Below, piece after piece: positions 7,358 through 14,876 of a stretch of 17,723 bases of DNA; the first letter of the stretch is position 1, and each line of letters starts with the position of its first letter. The translations under genes and the position numbers were made by a program. The notes below the pieces were generated by a model. The model searched no databases. It was not told where the DNA came from and worked only from the letters and a program-made list of their open reading frames with translations. This stretch comes from Lachnoclostridium sp. UBA7215 (GTDB lineage Bacteria; Bacillota; Clostridia; Lachnospirales; Lachnospiraceae), in NCBI GenBank assembly GCA_002490465.1, contig DKUB01000021.1, positions 5,800-23,522 on the forward strand, read 5' to 3'.

Positions 7358-9820
7358 ATGGGATTTCTGACAGAGAAGGATAAGAAAAAGGAACTGAAAA
7401 CCAATATAGAGAATTATATGAAACTTCTGTTTCGCAAGTCTGTGGAGGAAGCAACTTCCCAGCAGCTGTTTCAGGCAGTTGCATTTGCCGTTAAGGACAT
7501 TGTTGTAGATGACTGGATGGCGACTCACAAGGCGTATGAAAAGAAAGATGTAAAGACCGTTTACTATCTGTCCATGGAATTTTTGATGGGGCGCGCGTTG
7601 GGTAATATTATCATTAATTTGAAGCAGGATGAAATTGTCCGCGAGGTTTTGGATGAGATGGGAGTAAATCTGGATGTTTTAGAGGATGAGGAGCCGGATG
7701 CTGCGCTTGGTAACGGAGGTCTTGGAAGACTGGCAGCGTGCTTTTTGGATTCTTTGTCTACCCTTGGTTATCCGGCATATGGCTGCGGCATTCGCTATAA
7801 GTACGGAATGTTCAAACAGAAAATTGAGAATGGCTTTCAGATGGAGGTTCCGGATGATTGGTTAAAGGAGGGCAACCCATTTGAGATGAAGCGTCCGGAA
7901 TATGCAATGGAAGTGAGATTTGGCGGATATGTTACCGTGCGTAAAGATGAGAATACCGGACGTGATAAATTTGTTCAGGAAGATTATCAGTCAGTTATGG
8001 CTGTGCCATATGACCTTCCGGTTGTTGGTTATGGCAACCATATTGTAAATACGCTGCGTATATGGGATGCAGAGGCAATGGACACCTTCAACCTTGACTC
8101 CTTTGATAAGGGTGATTATCAAAAGGCAGTGGAACAGCAGAATCTCGCCCGTACAATTTGTGAAGTTCTGTATCCGAACGACAACCATTATGCCGGCAAG
8201 GAACTGCGCCTGAAACAGCAGTATTTCTTTGTTTCCGCCAGCATCCAGCGCGCAGTAGCAAAATATATGGAGACGCATTCAGATATTCACGGACTGCCGG
8301 ATAAAGTCTGTTTCCAGATGAATGATACTCACCCGACCGTAACGGTACCGGAGCTTATGCGCATTCTTTTGGATGAATATGGCCTTGACTGGGATGATGC
8401 ATGGGGAATCACAACGAAAACCTGTGCCTACACAAATCATACCATTATGGCAGAGGCGCTTGAGAAATGGCCGTTAGAGTTGTTCTCCCGCCTGCTTCCG
8501 CGTATTTATCAGATTACAGAAGAAATTAACCGCAGATTCCAGAATGAAATTCAGAAGCGTTATCCGGGTGATGTGGAAAAAATAAAGAGTATGGCAATTA
8601 TTTATGATGGTCAGGTAAAGATGGCGCATCTTGCCATTGCTGCCGGATTTTCTGTAAATGGTGTGGCGCGGCTTCACACCGAAATCCTGAAAAACCAGGA
8701 GCTGAAAGATTTTTATCAGATGATGCCGGAGAAGTTTAACAATAAGACAAACGGTATTACACAGCGTCGTTTTCTGCTTCACGGAAATCCGAAACTTGCG
8801 ACGTGGGTAACCGATAAAATCGGTGAAGAGTGGATTACGGACCTGACTAAAATTGATAAGCTGTCTGTCTATGTGGATGACAAAAAAGCACAGCAGGAAT
8901 TTATGAATATTAAGTATCAGAATAAAGTCCGCCTTGCCAAGTATATTAAGGAGCACAATGGAATTGAAGTTGATCCGCGTTCTATCTTTGATGTGCAGGT
9001 GAAGCGTCTTCATGAGTACAAACGTCAGCTGCTCAATATTTTACATGTAATGCACCTTTACAATGAATTGAAGAAAAATCCTGGAATGGATATTTACCCG
9101 CGTACTTTTATTTTTGGTGCGAAGGCATCGGCAGGCTACCGCCGTGCGAAAGCAATTATCAAGCTGATAAACAGTGTGGCAGATGTAGTGAATAACGATG
9201 CGGCTATAGAGGGAAAAATAAAGGTAGTGTTTATTGAAAATTATCGTGTGTCCAATGCGGAGATGATATTTGCGGCTGCTGATGTATCGGAGCAGATTTC
9301 TACGGCAAGTAAAGAGGCATCCGGAACCGGAAATATGAAATTTATGTTAAATGGTGCTCCGACTCTTGGGACAATGGATGGTGCCAACGTGGAAATTGTG
9401 GAGGAAGTTGGTGAGGAAAATGCCTTTATTTTCGGCTTGTCCTCCGAAGAGGTCATCGAATTTGAGAAAAATGGCCAGTACGACCCAAAAGAGATATACA
9501 ATATGGATTCTGATATACGTGCGGTGCTGACTCAGTTGATAGATGGAACATATTCCCGCGAAAATTTTGATTTGTTCCGTGAGATTTATAATTCTCTTCT
9601 GGAGAAAAACGGCGGCGAGCGCGCAGATCAGTATTTCATACTCAAGGATTTCCGCTCTTATGAGGAAGCGCAGAAGCGCGTAGAGCAGGCATACCGTGAT
9701 GAGACGCGCTGGGCTAAGATGGCAATGCTGCAGACAGCGAAATGTGGCAAATTCTCCTCAGACCGTACCATTGAGGAATATGCAAAAGAAATCTGGCATC
9801 TGGAAAAAGTAACGCTGTAG
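7358..9820 (+). CDS. glgP: Glycogen/starch (alpha-glucan) phosphorylase
   Basis: This 820-residue GT35 enzyme releases glucose-1-phosphate from alpha-1,4-glucans with pyridoxal phosphate as cofactor. Family signatures are clear: LGNGGLGRLAACFLDSL near the N-terminal third, NDTHPTV in the middle, and the cofactor site EASGTGNMKFMLNGA with the PLP-binding lysine at about residue 661. TMDGANVEI follows. The length is normal for the family and no break is seen. ATG 7358 is chosen over ATG 7346, because the GGAGG at 7348-7352 lies 5 bases before 7358 and would fall within the coding region if 7346 were used. It begins 26 bases after the ileS stop with no terminator between, so at least part of its transcription may come from the T-box promoter. 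No other glycogen gene is in view. Confidence 0.97.
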   Translation: MGFLTEKDKKKELKTNIENYMKLLFRKSVEEATSQQLFQAVAFAVKDIVVDDWMATHKAYEKKDVKTVYYLSMEFLMGRALGNIIINLKQDEIVREVLDEMGVNLDVLEDEEPDAALGNGGLGRLAACFLDSLSTLGYPAYGCGIRYKYGMFKQKIENGFQMEVPDDWLKEGNPFEMKRPEYAMEVRFGGYVTVRKDENTGRDKFVQEDYQSVMAVPYDLPVVGYGNHIVNTLRIWDAEAMDTFNLDSFDKGDYQKAVEQQNLARTICEVLYPNDNHYAGKELRLKQQYFFVSASIQRAVAKYMETHSDIHGLPDKVCFQMNDTHPTVTVPELMRILLDEYGLDWDDAWGITTKTCAYTNHTIMAEALEKWPLELFSRLLPRIYQITEEINRRFQNEIQKRYPGDVEKIKSMAIIYDGQVKMAHLAIAAGFSVNGVARLHTEILKNQELKDFYQMMPEKFNNKTNGITQRRFLLHGNPKLATWVTDKIGEEWITDLTKIDKLSVYVDDKKAQQEFMNIKYQNKVRLAKYIKEHNGIEVDPRSIFDVQVKRLHEYKRQLLNILHVMHLYNELKKNPGMDIYPRTFIFGAKASAGYRRAKAIIKLINSVADVVNNDAAIEGKIKVVFIENYRVSNAEMIFAAADVSEQISTASKEASGTGNMKFMLNGAPTLGTMDGANVEIVEEVGEENAFIFGLSSEEVIEFEKNGQYDPKEIYNMDSDIRAVLTQLIDGTYSRENFDLFREIYNSLLEKNGGERADQYFILKDFRSYEEAQKRVEQAYRDETRWAKMAMLQTAKCGKFSSDRTIEEYAKEIWHLEKVTL

Positions 9821-9867
9821 TATAAATTCACCTCTCTTGTCAATACTACTAAAAAAAGAGAGGTGAA
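9817..9867 (+). promoter_or_regulatory. RBS-sequestering structure (possible H-type pseudoknot) between glgP and the LytM-like gene
   Basis: Two perfect complementarities interleave. The first is 9817-9823 with 9843-9849 (7 bp), and the second is 9827-9838 with 9856-9867 (12 bp). The second buries the ribosome binding site GAGAGG (9858-9863) of the gene starting at 9872. The first includes the glgP stop codon (9818-9820). No T-run follows either stem in either direction, so a terminator is unlikely. Ribosomes finishing glgP would disturb the structure, suggesting translational coupling. Full simultaneous formation may be strained because only three bases would span the long second stem. Confidence 0.5.
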
Positions 9868-9871
9868 ATTT

Positions 9872-10579
9872 ATGTTTTACAAAGAAAAGGGCTTTTATAT
9901 ATCGCTGCTTTGCGGCGTAGTTGCGCTAATTGCCTTTGGCGCCATTTGTTTTAATCTTATGGGACGCGATGGAACGGAAGGTGATGTGCAACAGCAGGTT
10001 GCGGAAGAAAGTGCTCTTCCGCCGGCAGTAACATCCGAACCGGAGACAGAAGAAGTTTCTACCAATCAGGCAAAGTCAGAAGTGAAAAAGAAGGCAAAGG
10101 CTACAGAAAAGCCGGTAAAAAAGACGGTGCAGACAGATGCCAGACCGGTAAAAAATACACTTCATTTTGATCAGGAAGTAGGACTTCTCTGGCCGGTAAA
10201 GGGTGATATCCTGATGGAATACAGTGCAGATCAGGTTGTATATTTTAAGACACTTGCCCAATACCGCACCAATCCAGCTGTTTTAATAGAAGCGAAGGAA
10301 GGGGATGCTGTAAAGGCAAGTGCAAATGGCACAGTGGTTGATATTTACACATCCGAGGAAACAGGACGGACACTGTCTATGATGATTGGCGATGATTTTA
10401 TTGTAAATTATGGACAGCTAAAAGAAATTACGGTAGAAAAGGGAGATTCGGTATCAGAGGGCCAGGTGATAGGAAAGGTGGCAGCTCCGACCAAGTATTT
10501 TACACTGGAGGGGACAAACCTTTATTATCAGGTTAAGGAAAAAGATACTCCGGTCAACCCACTTGTATTGCTTCGATAA
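9872..10579 (+). CDS. Membrane-anchored degenerate LytM/M23-fold protein, SpoIIQ-like
   Basis: The 235-residue product has a short cytoplasmic N-terminus, one membrane span (about residues 8-30) and a charged Ala/Glu/Lys-rich linker (about 35-95). A LytM-like beta domain follows (about 105-232; LLWPVKGDI, VKASANGTVVDIY, VEKGDSVSEGQVIGKV, VNPLVLL). The zinc ligands of active M23 peptidases are missing. The HxxxD site is replaced by NPAVLIE (134-140), the His of YAHL by Gln (YGQL, 180-183), and the LHFEV-type His by Tyr (LYYQV, 217-221). It should therefore be a scaffold or binding protein, not a peptidase. B. subtilis SpoIIQ, which joins SpoIIIAH in the forespore channel, has the same build, so SpoIIQ is my best guess, though no sporulation neighbour is visible. 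ATG 9872 has GAGAGG 8 bases upstream; a GTG at 9863 overlaps that site. Confidence 0.85.
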   Translation: MFYKEKGFYISLLCGVVALIAFGAICFNLMGRDGTEGDVQQQVAEESALPPAVTSEPETEEVSTNQAKSEVKKKAKATEKPVKKTVQTDARPVKNTLHFDQEVGLLWPVKGDILMEYSADQVVYFKTLAQYRTNPAVLIEAKEGDAVKASANGTVVDIYTSEETGRTLSMMIGDDFIVNYGQLKEITVEKGDSVSEGQVIGKVAAPTKYFTLEGTNLYYQVKEKDTPVNPLVLLR

Positions 10580-10618
10580 TTATACTTTGTCTCGATAGGT
10601 GCTTTGGCAAACTGTGCA

Positions 10619-10647
10619 TTGTTTTCCAACCGGCGTTGTGCTACAAT
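10619..10647 (+). promoter_or_regulatory. Promoter of the structured leader and the gene at 10776
   Basis: TTGTTT (10619-10624) and TACAAT (10642-10647) are separated by 17 bases, giving a start near 10654. An imperfect 9-bp inverted repeat (10604-10612 with 10621-10629, one mismatch) overlaps the -35 box and could be a regulator site. Confidence 0.6.
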
Positions 10648-10662
10648 TCAATTAGAAATCGT

Positions 10663-10755
10663 TTATCCAAAAATAAGTGAAGGCTATAAACGGATTTATA
10701 GCCGTGTGCTATCAACAGTACACAAAATATACGTTAAGTGTATATTTTAGGATAA
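10663..10755 (+). ncRNA. Unidentified structured 5' leader: closing helix around three abutting hairpins
   Basis: Three hairpins lie end to end with no unpaired base between them. H1 is 10682-10690/10695-10703 (9 bp perfect, loop CGGA). H2 is 10704-10710/10717-10723 (7 bp with one G-U, loop ATCAAC). H3 is 10724-10732/10740-10748 (9 bp perfect, 7-base loop). A 6-bp helix, 10663-10668 with 10750-10755, can enclose all three. That leaves a 13-base purine-rich strand (10669-10681) as the only large unpaired junction element. The element sits between promoter and start codon. It matches no riboswitch family I can recall. The pairings are seen directly; a regulatory role is inference. Confidence 0.5.
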
Positions 10756-10775
10756 CCATGGAAGGCGTGATGATT

Positions 10776-11408
10776 ATGGTTGATGTATACAATTTATATT
10801 TGGGTGGATTTTTACCAAAGGTTTCACCTAAGACGAATGTCCACAATAAGCGGGAATTAAAGAATAAGTATAAAAATATTATCAGTTTGAACAATTCTAA
10901 CCCTCTTGTTATGGTTAAGCTCTCGAATGCTACGCAGGCATATGCTTTAAATGTCAAGGAAATGTCGATGGAGCTGGGGGAGGCCGCCCAAAATCTTTTG
11001 GATGGAAAGCCGGAGGAACGGGAAGAAAATCTTCGGTCAATGACGGGGATATTTAATAAACTGCTAAAGCGGAGCGATGAATACGGTGAGCAGAATGGCA
11101 GACCCTCCAGACCGGGAGGCGAGCTTCGTCAATTGATTCATCTTCATGCATCGGCTTTAGAGGAAGCTGGGATTGGTGTAGACGAGAAGGGATTTTTAAA
11201 GGCGCCGTCCTATAGTGATGGCGAAATGGCAGAACTTCCGGAAGACTTTGTGAGCCAACTCAAAGCAAAATGTGAAGAAATGAGCATGAATCCAATGGAA
11301 TATGTAGAAAAAAAGGTTTACAGTTATGCGCATCTGTACCGGAATGATATTGGTTCTGCTTATGAAACATCAATATATAGCGGTATGTTATTTAACTCCT
11401 ATTGTTAG
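10776..11408 (+). CDS. Protein of unknown function, clostridial, with faint FliD-like helical pattern
   Basis: The 210-residue product has no signal peptide, membrane span or catalytic motif that I can recognise. It is mainly helical: a basic N-terminal segment, then ISLNNSNPLVMVKLSNATQAYALNVKE, an amphipathic stretch, a Ser/Gly/Pro-rich turn (RPSRPGG), and the ending ETSIYSGMLFNSYC. The series of helices ending in ALEEAGIGVDEKGFLK resembles the C-terminal helical part of flagellar cap proteins (LxxIGIxVxEDGxLxLD), but this is a weak impression. Several starts are in frame (10677, 10758, 10770, 10776). GGAAGG at 10760-10765 best serves ATG 10776 or, at short spacing, ATG 10770. Starts before 10758 would run through the structured leader. 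It is monocistronic, with its own promoter and terminator. Confidence 0.8.
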   Translation: MVDVYNLYLGGFLPKVSPKTNVHNKRELKNKYKNIISLNNSNPLVMVKLSNATQAYALNVKEMSMELGEAAQNLLDGKPEEREENLRSMTGIFNKLLKRSDEYGEQNGRPSRPGGELRQLIHLHASALEEAGIGVDEKGFLKAPSYSDGEMAELPEDFVSQLKAKCEEMSMNPMEYVEKKVYSYAHLYRNDIGSAYETSIYSGMLFNSYC

Positions 11409-11423
11409 TGTGTCTTGAAAAAG

Positions 11424-11447
11424 ACTCCCGACAATGGGAGTTTTTTT
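11424..11447 (+). terminator. Intrinsic terminator after the gene at 10776
   Basis: A 6-bp ACTCCC/GGGAGT stem (11424-11429, 11436-11441) with loop GACAAT is extended by A-T pairs between the upstream A-run and the following seven T. It lies 15 bases after the stop codon. Confidence 0.92.
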
Positions 11448-11469
11448 ATTGTATAGGAAAGTTTATCTC

Positions 11470-11498
11470 TTGAGCTTTAATGAATTCTGTGTTAATAT
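11470..11498 (+). promoter_or_regulatory. Tentative promoter of the CotH-family gene
   Basis: TTGAGC (11470-11475) and TAATAT (11493-11498) are separated by 17 bases. Both boxes are imperfect, and an alternative TTGACA at 11520-11525 lacks a good -10. The gene needs its own promoter because a strong terminator precedes it. Confidence 0.3.
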
Positions 11499-11575
11499 CT
11501 TTTTGTAGTTGCCATAATTTTGACACAAATATCCAATCATTAAAAAATCAAAAAGAACAGGAGGGTGGGATTTTT

Positions 11576-14500
11576 ATGATGGGGAAAAAATCAGCAGCGT
11601 GGATAAGGAGAGCGGTTATTGCAGGAGTGCTTTTCTTTTGTGGCATCGTTGCGATGCCTGAAGTGGGAAAGGCGGCTGGAGACAATGCTGCGTATGAGCT
11701 GCAAAAGGCATCTGACCTGCTGCAAAAGGGACAGTTTAAGGTATCTGGAGGCAAAATCAAGCTGACAGAGGACGAAAAGGCAGGCGGGGTTATGCTCCAG
11801 GGAGATGCCTCGGATTATTCCGGTGCAGTGTTTTCGCTTGGTGATACTTTTGTTTTTGGACAGAAAGGGCCGGATTATCTGGTGATTGACGCACTTGCAG
11901 AGCGCAAAAAGAATATGGAGCTTGCTTTTTACTTGGATGATGCGAAAAAGCCGTTTGCAACGATAGCCCTTGGCAAACAGAAAAGAAAAGAGATTTGGTC
12001 AACAGTCAAAAACCGCTGTGCGCGTTTAGATCAGCCGGATGTGTCGGGTAAACACAAGATCTCCTTTAAGGTACAGACAAAAGAGACAGGAAATTTGAAA
12101 CTGGTATTCCGTTCGCTGTTTTTTATGAAGAGTGACATCCCTGTAGTGGAATTGGATTTAGATGAGTCACAGGGCACGATTGCGGAGATGAATGGTGATT
12201 CGGAACACGCCACGGAATGTTATGGGGATATGACTTTAAGGATTCCGGAGGGATATCGGTCGGAGTACACGGACAAAGCGTGTGAGACACAGACATATAA
12301 ACTGGATTATATCCGCGGGCGCGGAAATTCAACATGGATGACCCCGAAGAAGCCATATAAGCTGAAATTGGAAAACAAACAGGATCTTTTGGGGATGGGT
12401 GCTAATAAGCACTGGATTCTTCTGGCAAATTATTATGATGTGACAATGCTGCGCAACAAAATAACGTACTGGCTCGGTGAGCAGCTTGGCATGGAGTTTA
12501 CTCCGCGGTGTGAATTTGTCAACGTGGTAATGAATGGGGAGTATCTTGGCAGCTATTATCTGTGTGAGCAGATACGGGTTGGTAAAAGCCGTGTAAATAT
12601 TGATGATCTGGAAAAAGATGCGCAAACAGAGCAGGCAACGGACGAAGAAACCATTTCCGGTGGATATCTGCTGTCCATGTTTCCGTATGAAGAAGAGCCG
12701 CAGCGGACATTTGAGACAGCTATGGGAAACCGGTTTTTGATAGAGAGCCCTTCCTTTGAGGATTATTATAACGAGATGCAGGCAAAATATATCAGGGATT
12801 ATGTTCAGAAGACAGAAAATGCCATTTATGGTGAAGGGTTTCAAGACAGCAGCGGAACAGCATATCAGGATTATATGGACATAGACGCGGCGATTGATTA
12901 TTACTGGGTACAGGAAGTGTCCCAAAACGGAGACGGTTTCGGATCAAACAGCACATATTTATATAAAAAGAGAAATGGGAAATTATTCTGGGGACCGCTG
13001 TGGGATTTTGATTTTGTGGCGTGGGGAGCAACAGAGTATACAGAAAATCATTATTCTGGATATATGCACAATAGTACAATGTGGTTTCGCCGTTTGTTTC
13101 TTGATCCTGTATTTTACAAAAAAGCGGTTCAGCGCTGGAAGGTAATCCGTGAAAAGTTGCTGGAGGCATGTAAAGATGGAGGCCAGATTGATAAATATTC
13201 GCAAAAGCAATATGAATCCCAGAAACATAATTATGAGGTTTGGGCGAAATACAGTGATGATGTGGGCTGGGATTATCTGGACGGAGATGGGGATAGTGTC
13301 CTCACAGCAATTACCTATGACAGTGAAGTAGAACGTCTGAAACTATGGATAAAACAGCGTGTAGAATGGATTGATAACAATCTGGATGCATTAAAGAAAG
13401 AATATAAAACAATTACATTTGTAGTAGATGATACAGAAGTGGCCCGTATTCAGGTAGAGGGAGAGGGCGAAGACTTCTTTGAGATGCCTGCTGAGCCGGT
13501 AAAAGAAGGATATGTGTTCGACGGCTGGTATACAACGGTTGAATATGATGGAGAAGAATACGAATATCCGTTTAGTACGGAGTATTATATAACGGATGAC
13601 ATTACTGTAAGGGCAAAGTGGTCTGAAGAGAAGTCAGTGTTGCCTGTGGAGCGGGTTGCGTTTGCCAAAGATGATATATATATGTTTTGGTATGATGAGG
13701 CATATTTGCAGAATGATATTTCAGTATTGCCGTTTGAGGCAAAGGCAGCCGAACTGACATGGAGCAGTGATAAAGAGGAGGTTGCCAGTGTAGATGGCAC
13801 AGGTTTAGTTACCACTAAAAATCAATCCGGTGAGGCTGTTATTACGGTAACGGATGCAAGCGGGGCCAGTGCCAGCTGTACGGTTCATGTTGTAAAGAAT
13901 GGAGTAATTCCAAGAGCAGTTTCTTTCCGGCTGGAATCCAGGGAGGTAAATGTAAGGGCAGGAGAATATACGCAGATAAAAGCTGAGGCAGTTCCCGAAG
14001 GTTCGGACTATTTCCGGGAATACCAGTTTGCCTCTTCGGACGAAGATGTTGTAAAAGTGGATGATCATGGTTTTGTGTATGGAGTAAAAGAGGGAACGGC
14101 CCTTGTTGCTGTCACAACCTATGATTTTGGTACGAAGTTTTGCCGTGTGACGGTTGGCAGGAATGACGGAACAGTACCGACTCCAAAACCAACTCAGAAA
14201 CCTACCCCGAAACCAACTCCGATATCAACTCCAGTATTAACAACGACCCCGGAAGCAACATCCACAGCACCGGTTCCGTCTGTTTCGCCTTCAGCATCGC
14301 CTGATGTTACGATTACTCCGGAACCATCAAGAAAACCGGATAAGGGCCAGGTTAAAAAAGGGAAAGTGTTTTGTGTACAGGGGATAAAATATAAGGTTCT
14401 CTCTGTTGGAACAAGCAGAAGGGCAGCCTGTGCCGGCATCCAGAATAAAAAGCAGAAAAAACTTATCATACCGGGTACGGTAAGTTATCGGGGTAAAGTT

Positions 14501-14755
14501 TATTCTGTTACAGAAATAGGGAACAGGGCTTTTGCCGGATGTAGGAAACTTGTAAGAGCAGAAATTGGAACGAAGGTAAAACGAATTGGAGTCAAGGCGT
14601 TTACGAATTGCAAAAAACTTAAAAAAATAAATATTCTTTCTCCAAAACTTCAAAAAGTTGGAAAAGATGTGGTAAAGGGTGCGCCATCCCACATTAAGCT
14701 GACAGCGCCCGGAAAGAAAAAAACAAAATATAAGAAAATGTTTGGAATATCATAG
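11576..14755 (+). CDS. Secreted CotH-family protein with InlB-type, Big_2 and BspA-type modules
   Basis: The 1059-residue product has an N-terminal signal peptide (basic start, hydrophobic core, cleavage near GKAAGD). Modules in order: a beta-rich region resembling a carbohydrate-binding sandwich (about 25-200); a CotH kinase-like domain (about 200-600) with RGRGNSTW (from residue 247), KKPYKLKL, the MLRNK segment and the acidic motif WDFDF (476-480); an InlB/Listeria-Bacteroides repeat (about 612-682, GYVFDGWYTT...RAKW); two Big_2-type Ig folds (about 688-772 and 775-862); a Pro/Thr/Ser linker (about 867-922); and a BspA-like leucine-rich tail (about 960-1040, EIGNRAFAGC, IGVKAFTNC). CotH proteins of spore coats are atypical protein kinases, but this one is built like a cell-surface or secreted adhesin. 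No LPXTG anchor is present. ATG 11576 follows AGGAGGG; ATG 11579 is almost as good. It is flanked by terminators. Confidence 0.9.
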   Translation: MMGKKSAAWIRRAVIAGVLFFCGIVAMPEVGKAAGDNAAYELQKASDLLQKGQFKVSGGKIKLTEDEKAGGVMLQGDASDYSGAVFSLGDTFVFGQKGPDYLVIDALAERKKNMELAFYLDDAKKPFATIALGKQKRKEIWSTVKNRCARLDQPDVSGKHKISFKVQTKETGNLKLVFRSLFFMKSDIPVVELDLDESQGTIAEMNGDSEHATECYGDMTLRIPEGYRSEYTDKACETQTYKLDYIRGRGNSTWMTPKKPYKLKLENKQDLLGMGANKHWILLANYYDVTMLRNKITYWLGEQLGMEFTPRCEFVNVVMNGEYLGSYYLCEQIRVGKSRVNIDDLEKDAQTEQATDEETISGGYLLSMFPYEEEPQRTFETAMGNRFLIESPSFEDYYNEMQAKYIRDYVQKTENAIYGEGFQDSSGTAYQDYMDIDAAIDYYWVQEVSQNGDGFGSNSTYLYKKRNGKLFWGPLWDFDFVAWGATEYTENHYSGYMHNSTMWFRRLFLDPVFYKKAVQRWKVIREKLLEACKDGGQIDKYSQKQYESQKHNYEVWAKYSDDVGWDYLDGDGDSVLTAITYDSEVERLKLWIKQRVEWIDNNLDALKKEYKTITFVVDDTEVARIQVEGEGEDFFEMPAEPVKEGYVFDGWYTTVEYDGEEYEYPFSTEYYITDDITVRAKWSEEKSVLPVERVAFAKDDIYMFWYDEAYLQNDISVLPFEAKAAELTWSSDKEEVASVDGTGLVTTKNQSGEAVITVTDASGASASCTVHVVKNGVIPRAVSFRLESREVNVRAGEYTQIKAEAVPEGSDYFREYQFASSDEDVVKVDDHGFVYGVKEGTALVAVTTYDFGTKFCRVTVGRNDGTVPTPKPTQKPTPKPTPISTPVLTTTPEATSTAPVPSVSPSASPDVTITPEPSRKPDKGQVKKGKVFCVQGIKYKVLSVGTSRRAACAGIQNKKQKKLIIPGTVSYRGKVYSVTEIGNRAFAGCRKLVRAEIGTKVKRIGVKAFTNCKKLKKINILSPKLQKVGKDVVKGAPSHIKLTAPGKKKTKYKKMFGIS
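14176..14340 (+). repeat. Degenerate Pro/Thr-rich coding repeat
   Basis: Within the CotH-family gene this stretch encodes short repeats of the type PTPKPT followed by a looser Thr/Ser/Pro/Val mix. It is a flexible linker between the Ig-like modules and the leucine-rich tail. Codon reuse (CCAAAACCAACT-like units) suggests past slippage or duplication. Confidence 0.75.
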
Positions 14756-14772
14756 TATGTAATCATTGACAG

Positions 14773-14802
14773 AGGCCCGCGTTTCTCAGCCGGGCCTTTT
14801 TT
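14773..14802 (+). terminator. Intrinsic terminator after the CotH-family gene
   Basis: A GC-rich 7-bp stem AGGCCCG/CGGGCCT (14773-14779, 14791-14797) is followed by a run of six T. It begins 17 bases after the stop codon and isolates the following sigma-factor operon. Confidence 0.92.
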
Positions 14803-14826
14803 GTTTTACTGTACCGTTATTGTATA

Positions 14827-14856
14827 TTGACCTTTTTGTATTTTCAATTGTATATA
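14827..14856 (+). promoter_or_regulatory. Promoter of the ECF sigma/anti-sigma operon
   Basis: TTGACC (14827-14832) and TATATA (14851-14856) are separated by 18 bases, just before the ribosome binding site of the sigma gene. This is a housekeeping-type promoter. A sigma-specific autoregulated promoter could coexist but no second copy is available for comparison in the window. Confidence 0.5.
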
Positions 14857-14876
14857 TAGTGAAGGGAGGTCAGAAG

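Noticed and set aside
8474..9013. 179-codon leftward open frame inside glgP
   Set aside because: It is antisense to conserved phosphorylase sequence with no start signals.
9827..9867. Hairpin after glgP read as an intrinsic terminator
   Set aside because: The 12-bp stem is followed by a start codon and not by a T-run on either strand, and its right arm contains a ribosome binding site. It is treated as a translational structure instead.
12329..12925. 198-codon leftward open frame inside the CotH-family gene
   Set aside because: It is antisense to the CotH domain, without promoter or ribosome binding site.
14176..14340. Short repeats considered as a CRISPR array or minisatellite
   Set aside because: The units are in frame, degenerate and encode a Pro/Thr linker. 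There are no uniform repeats with unique spacers.
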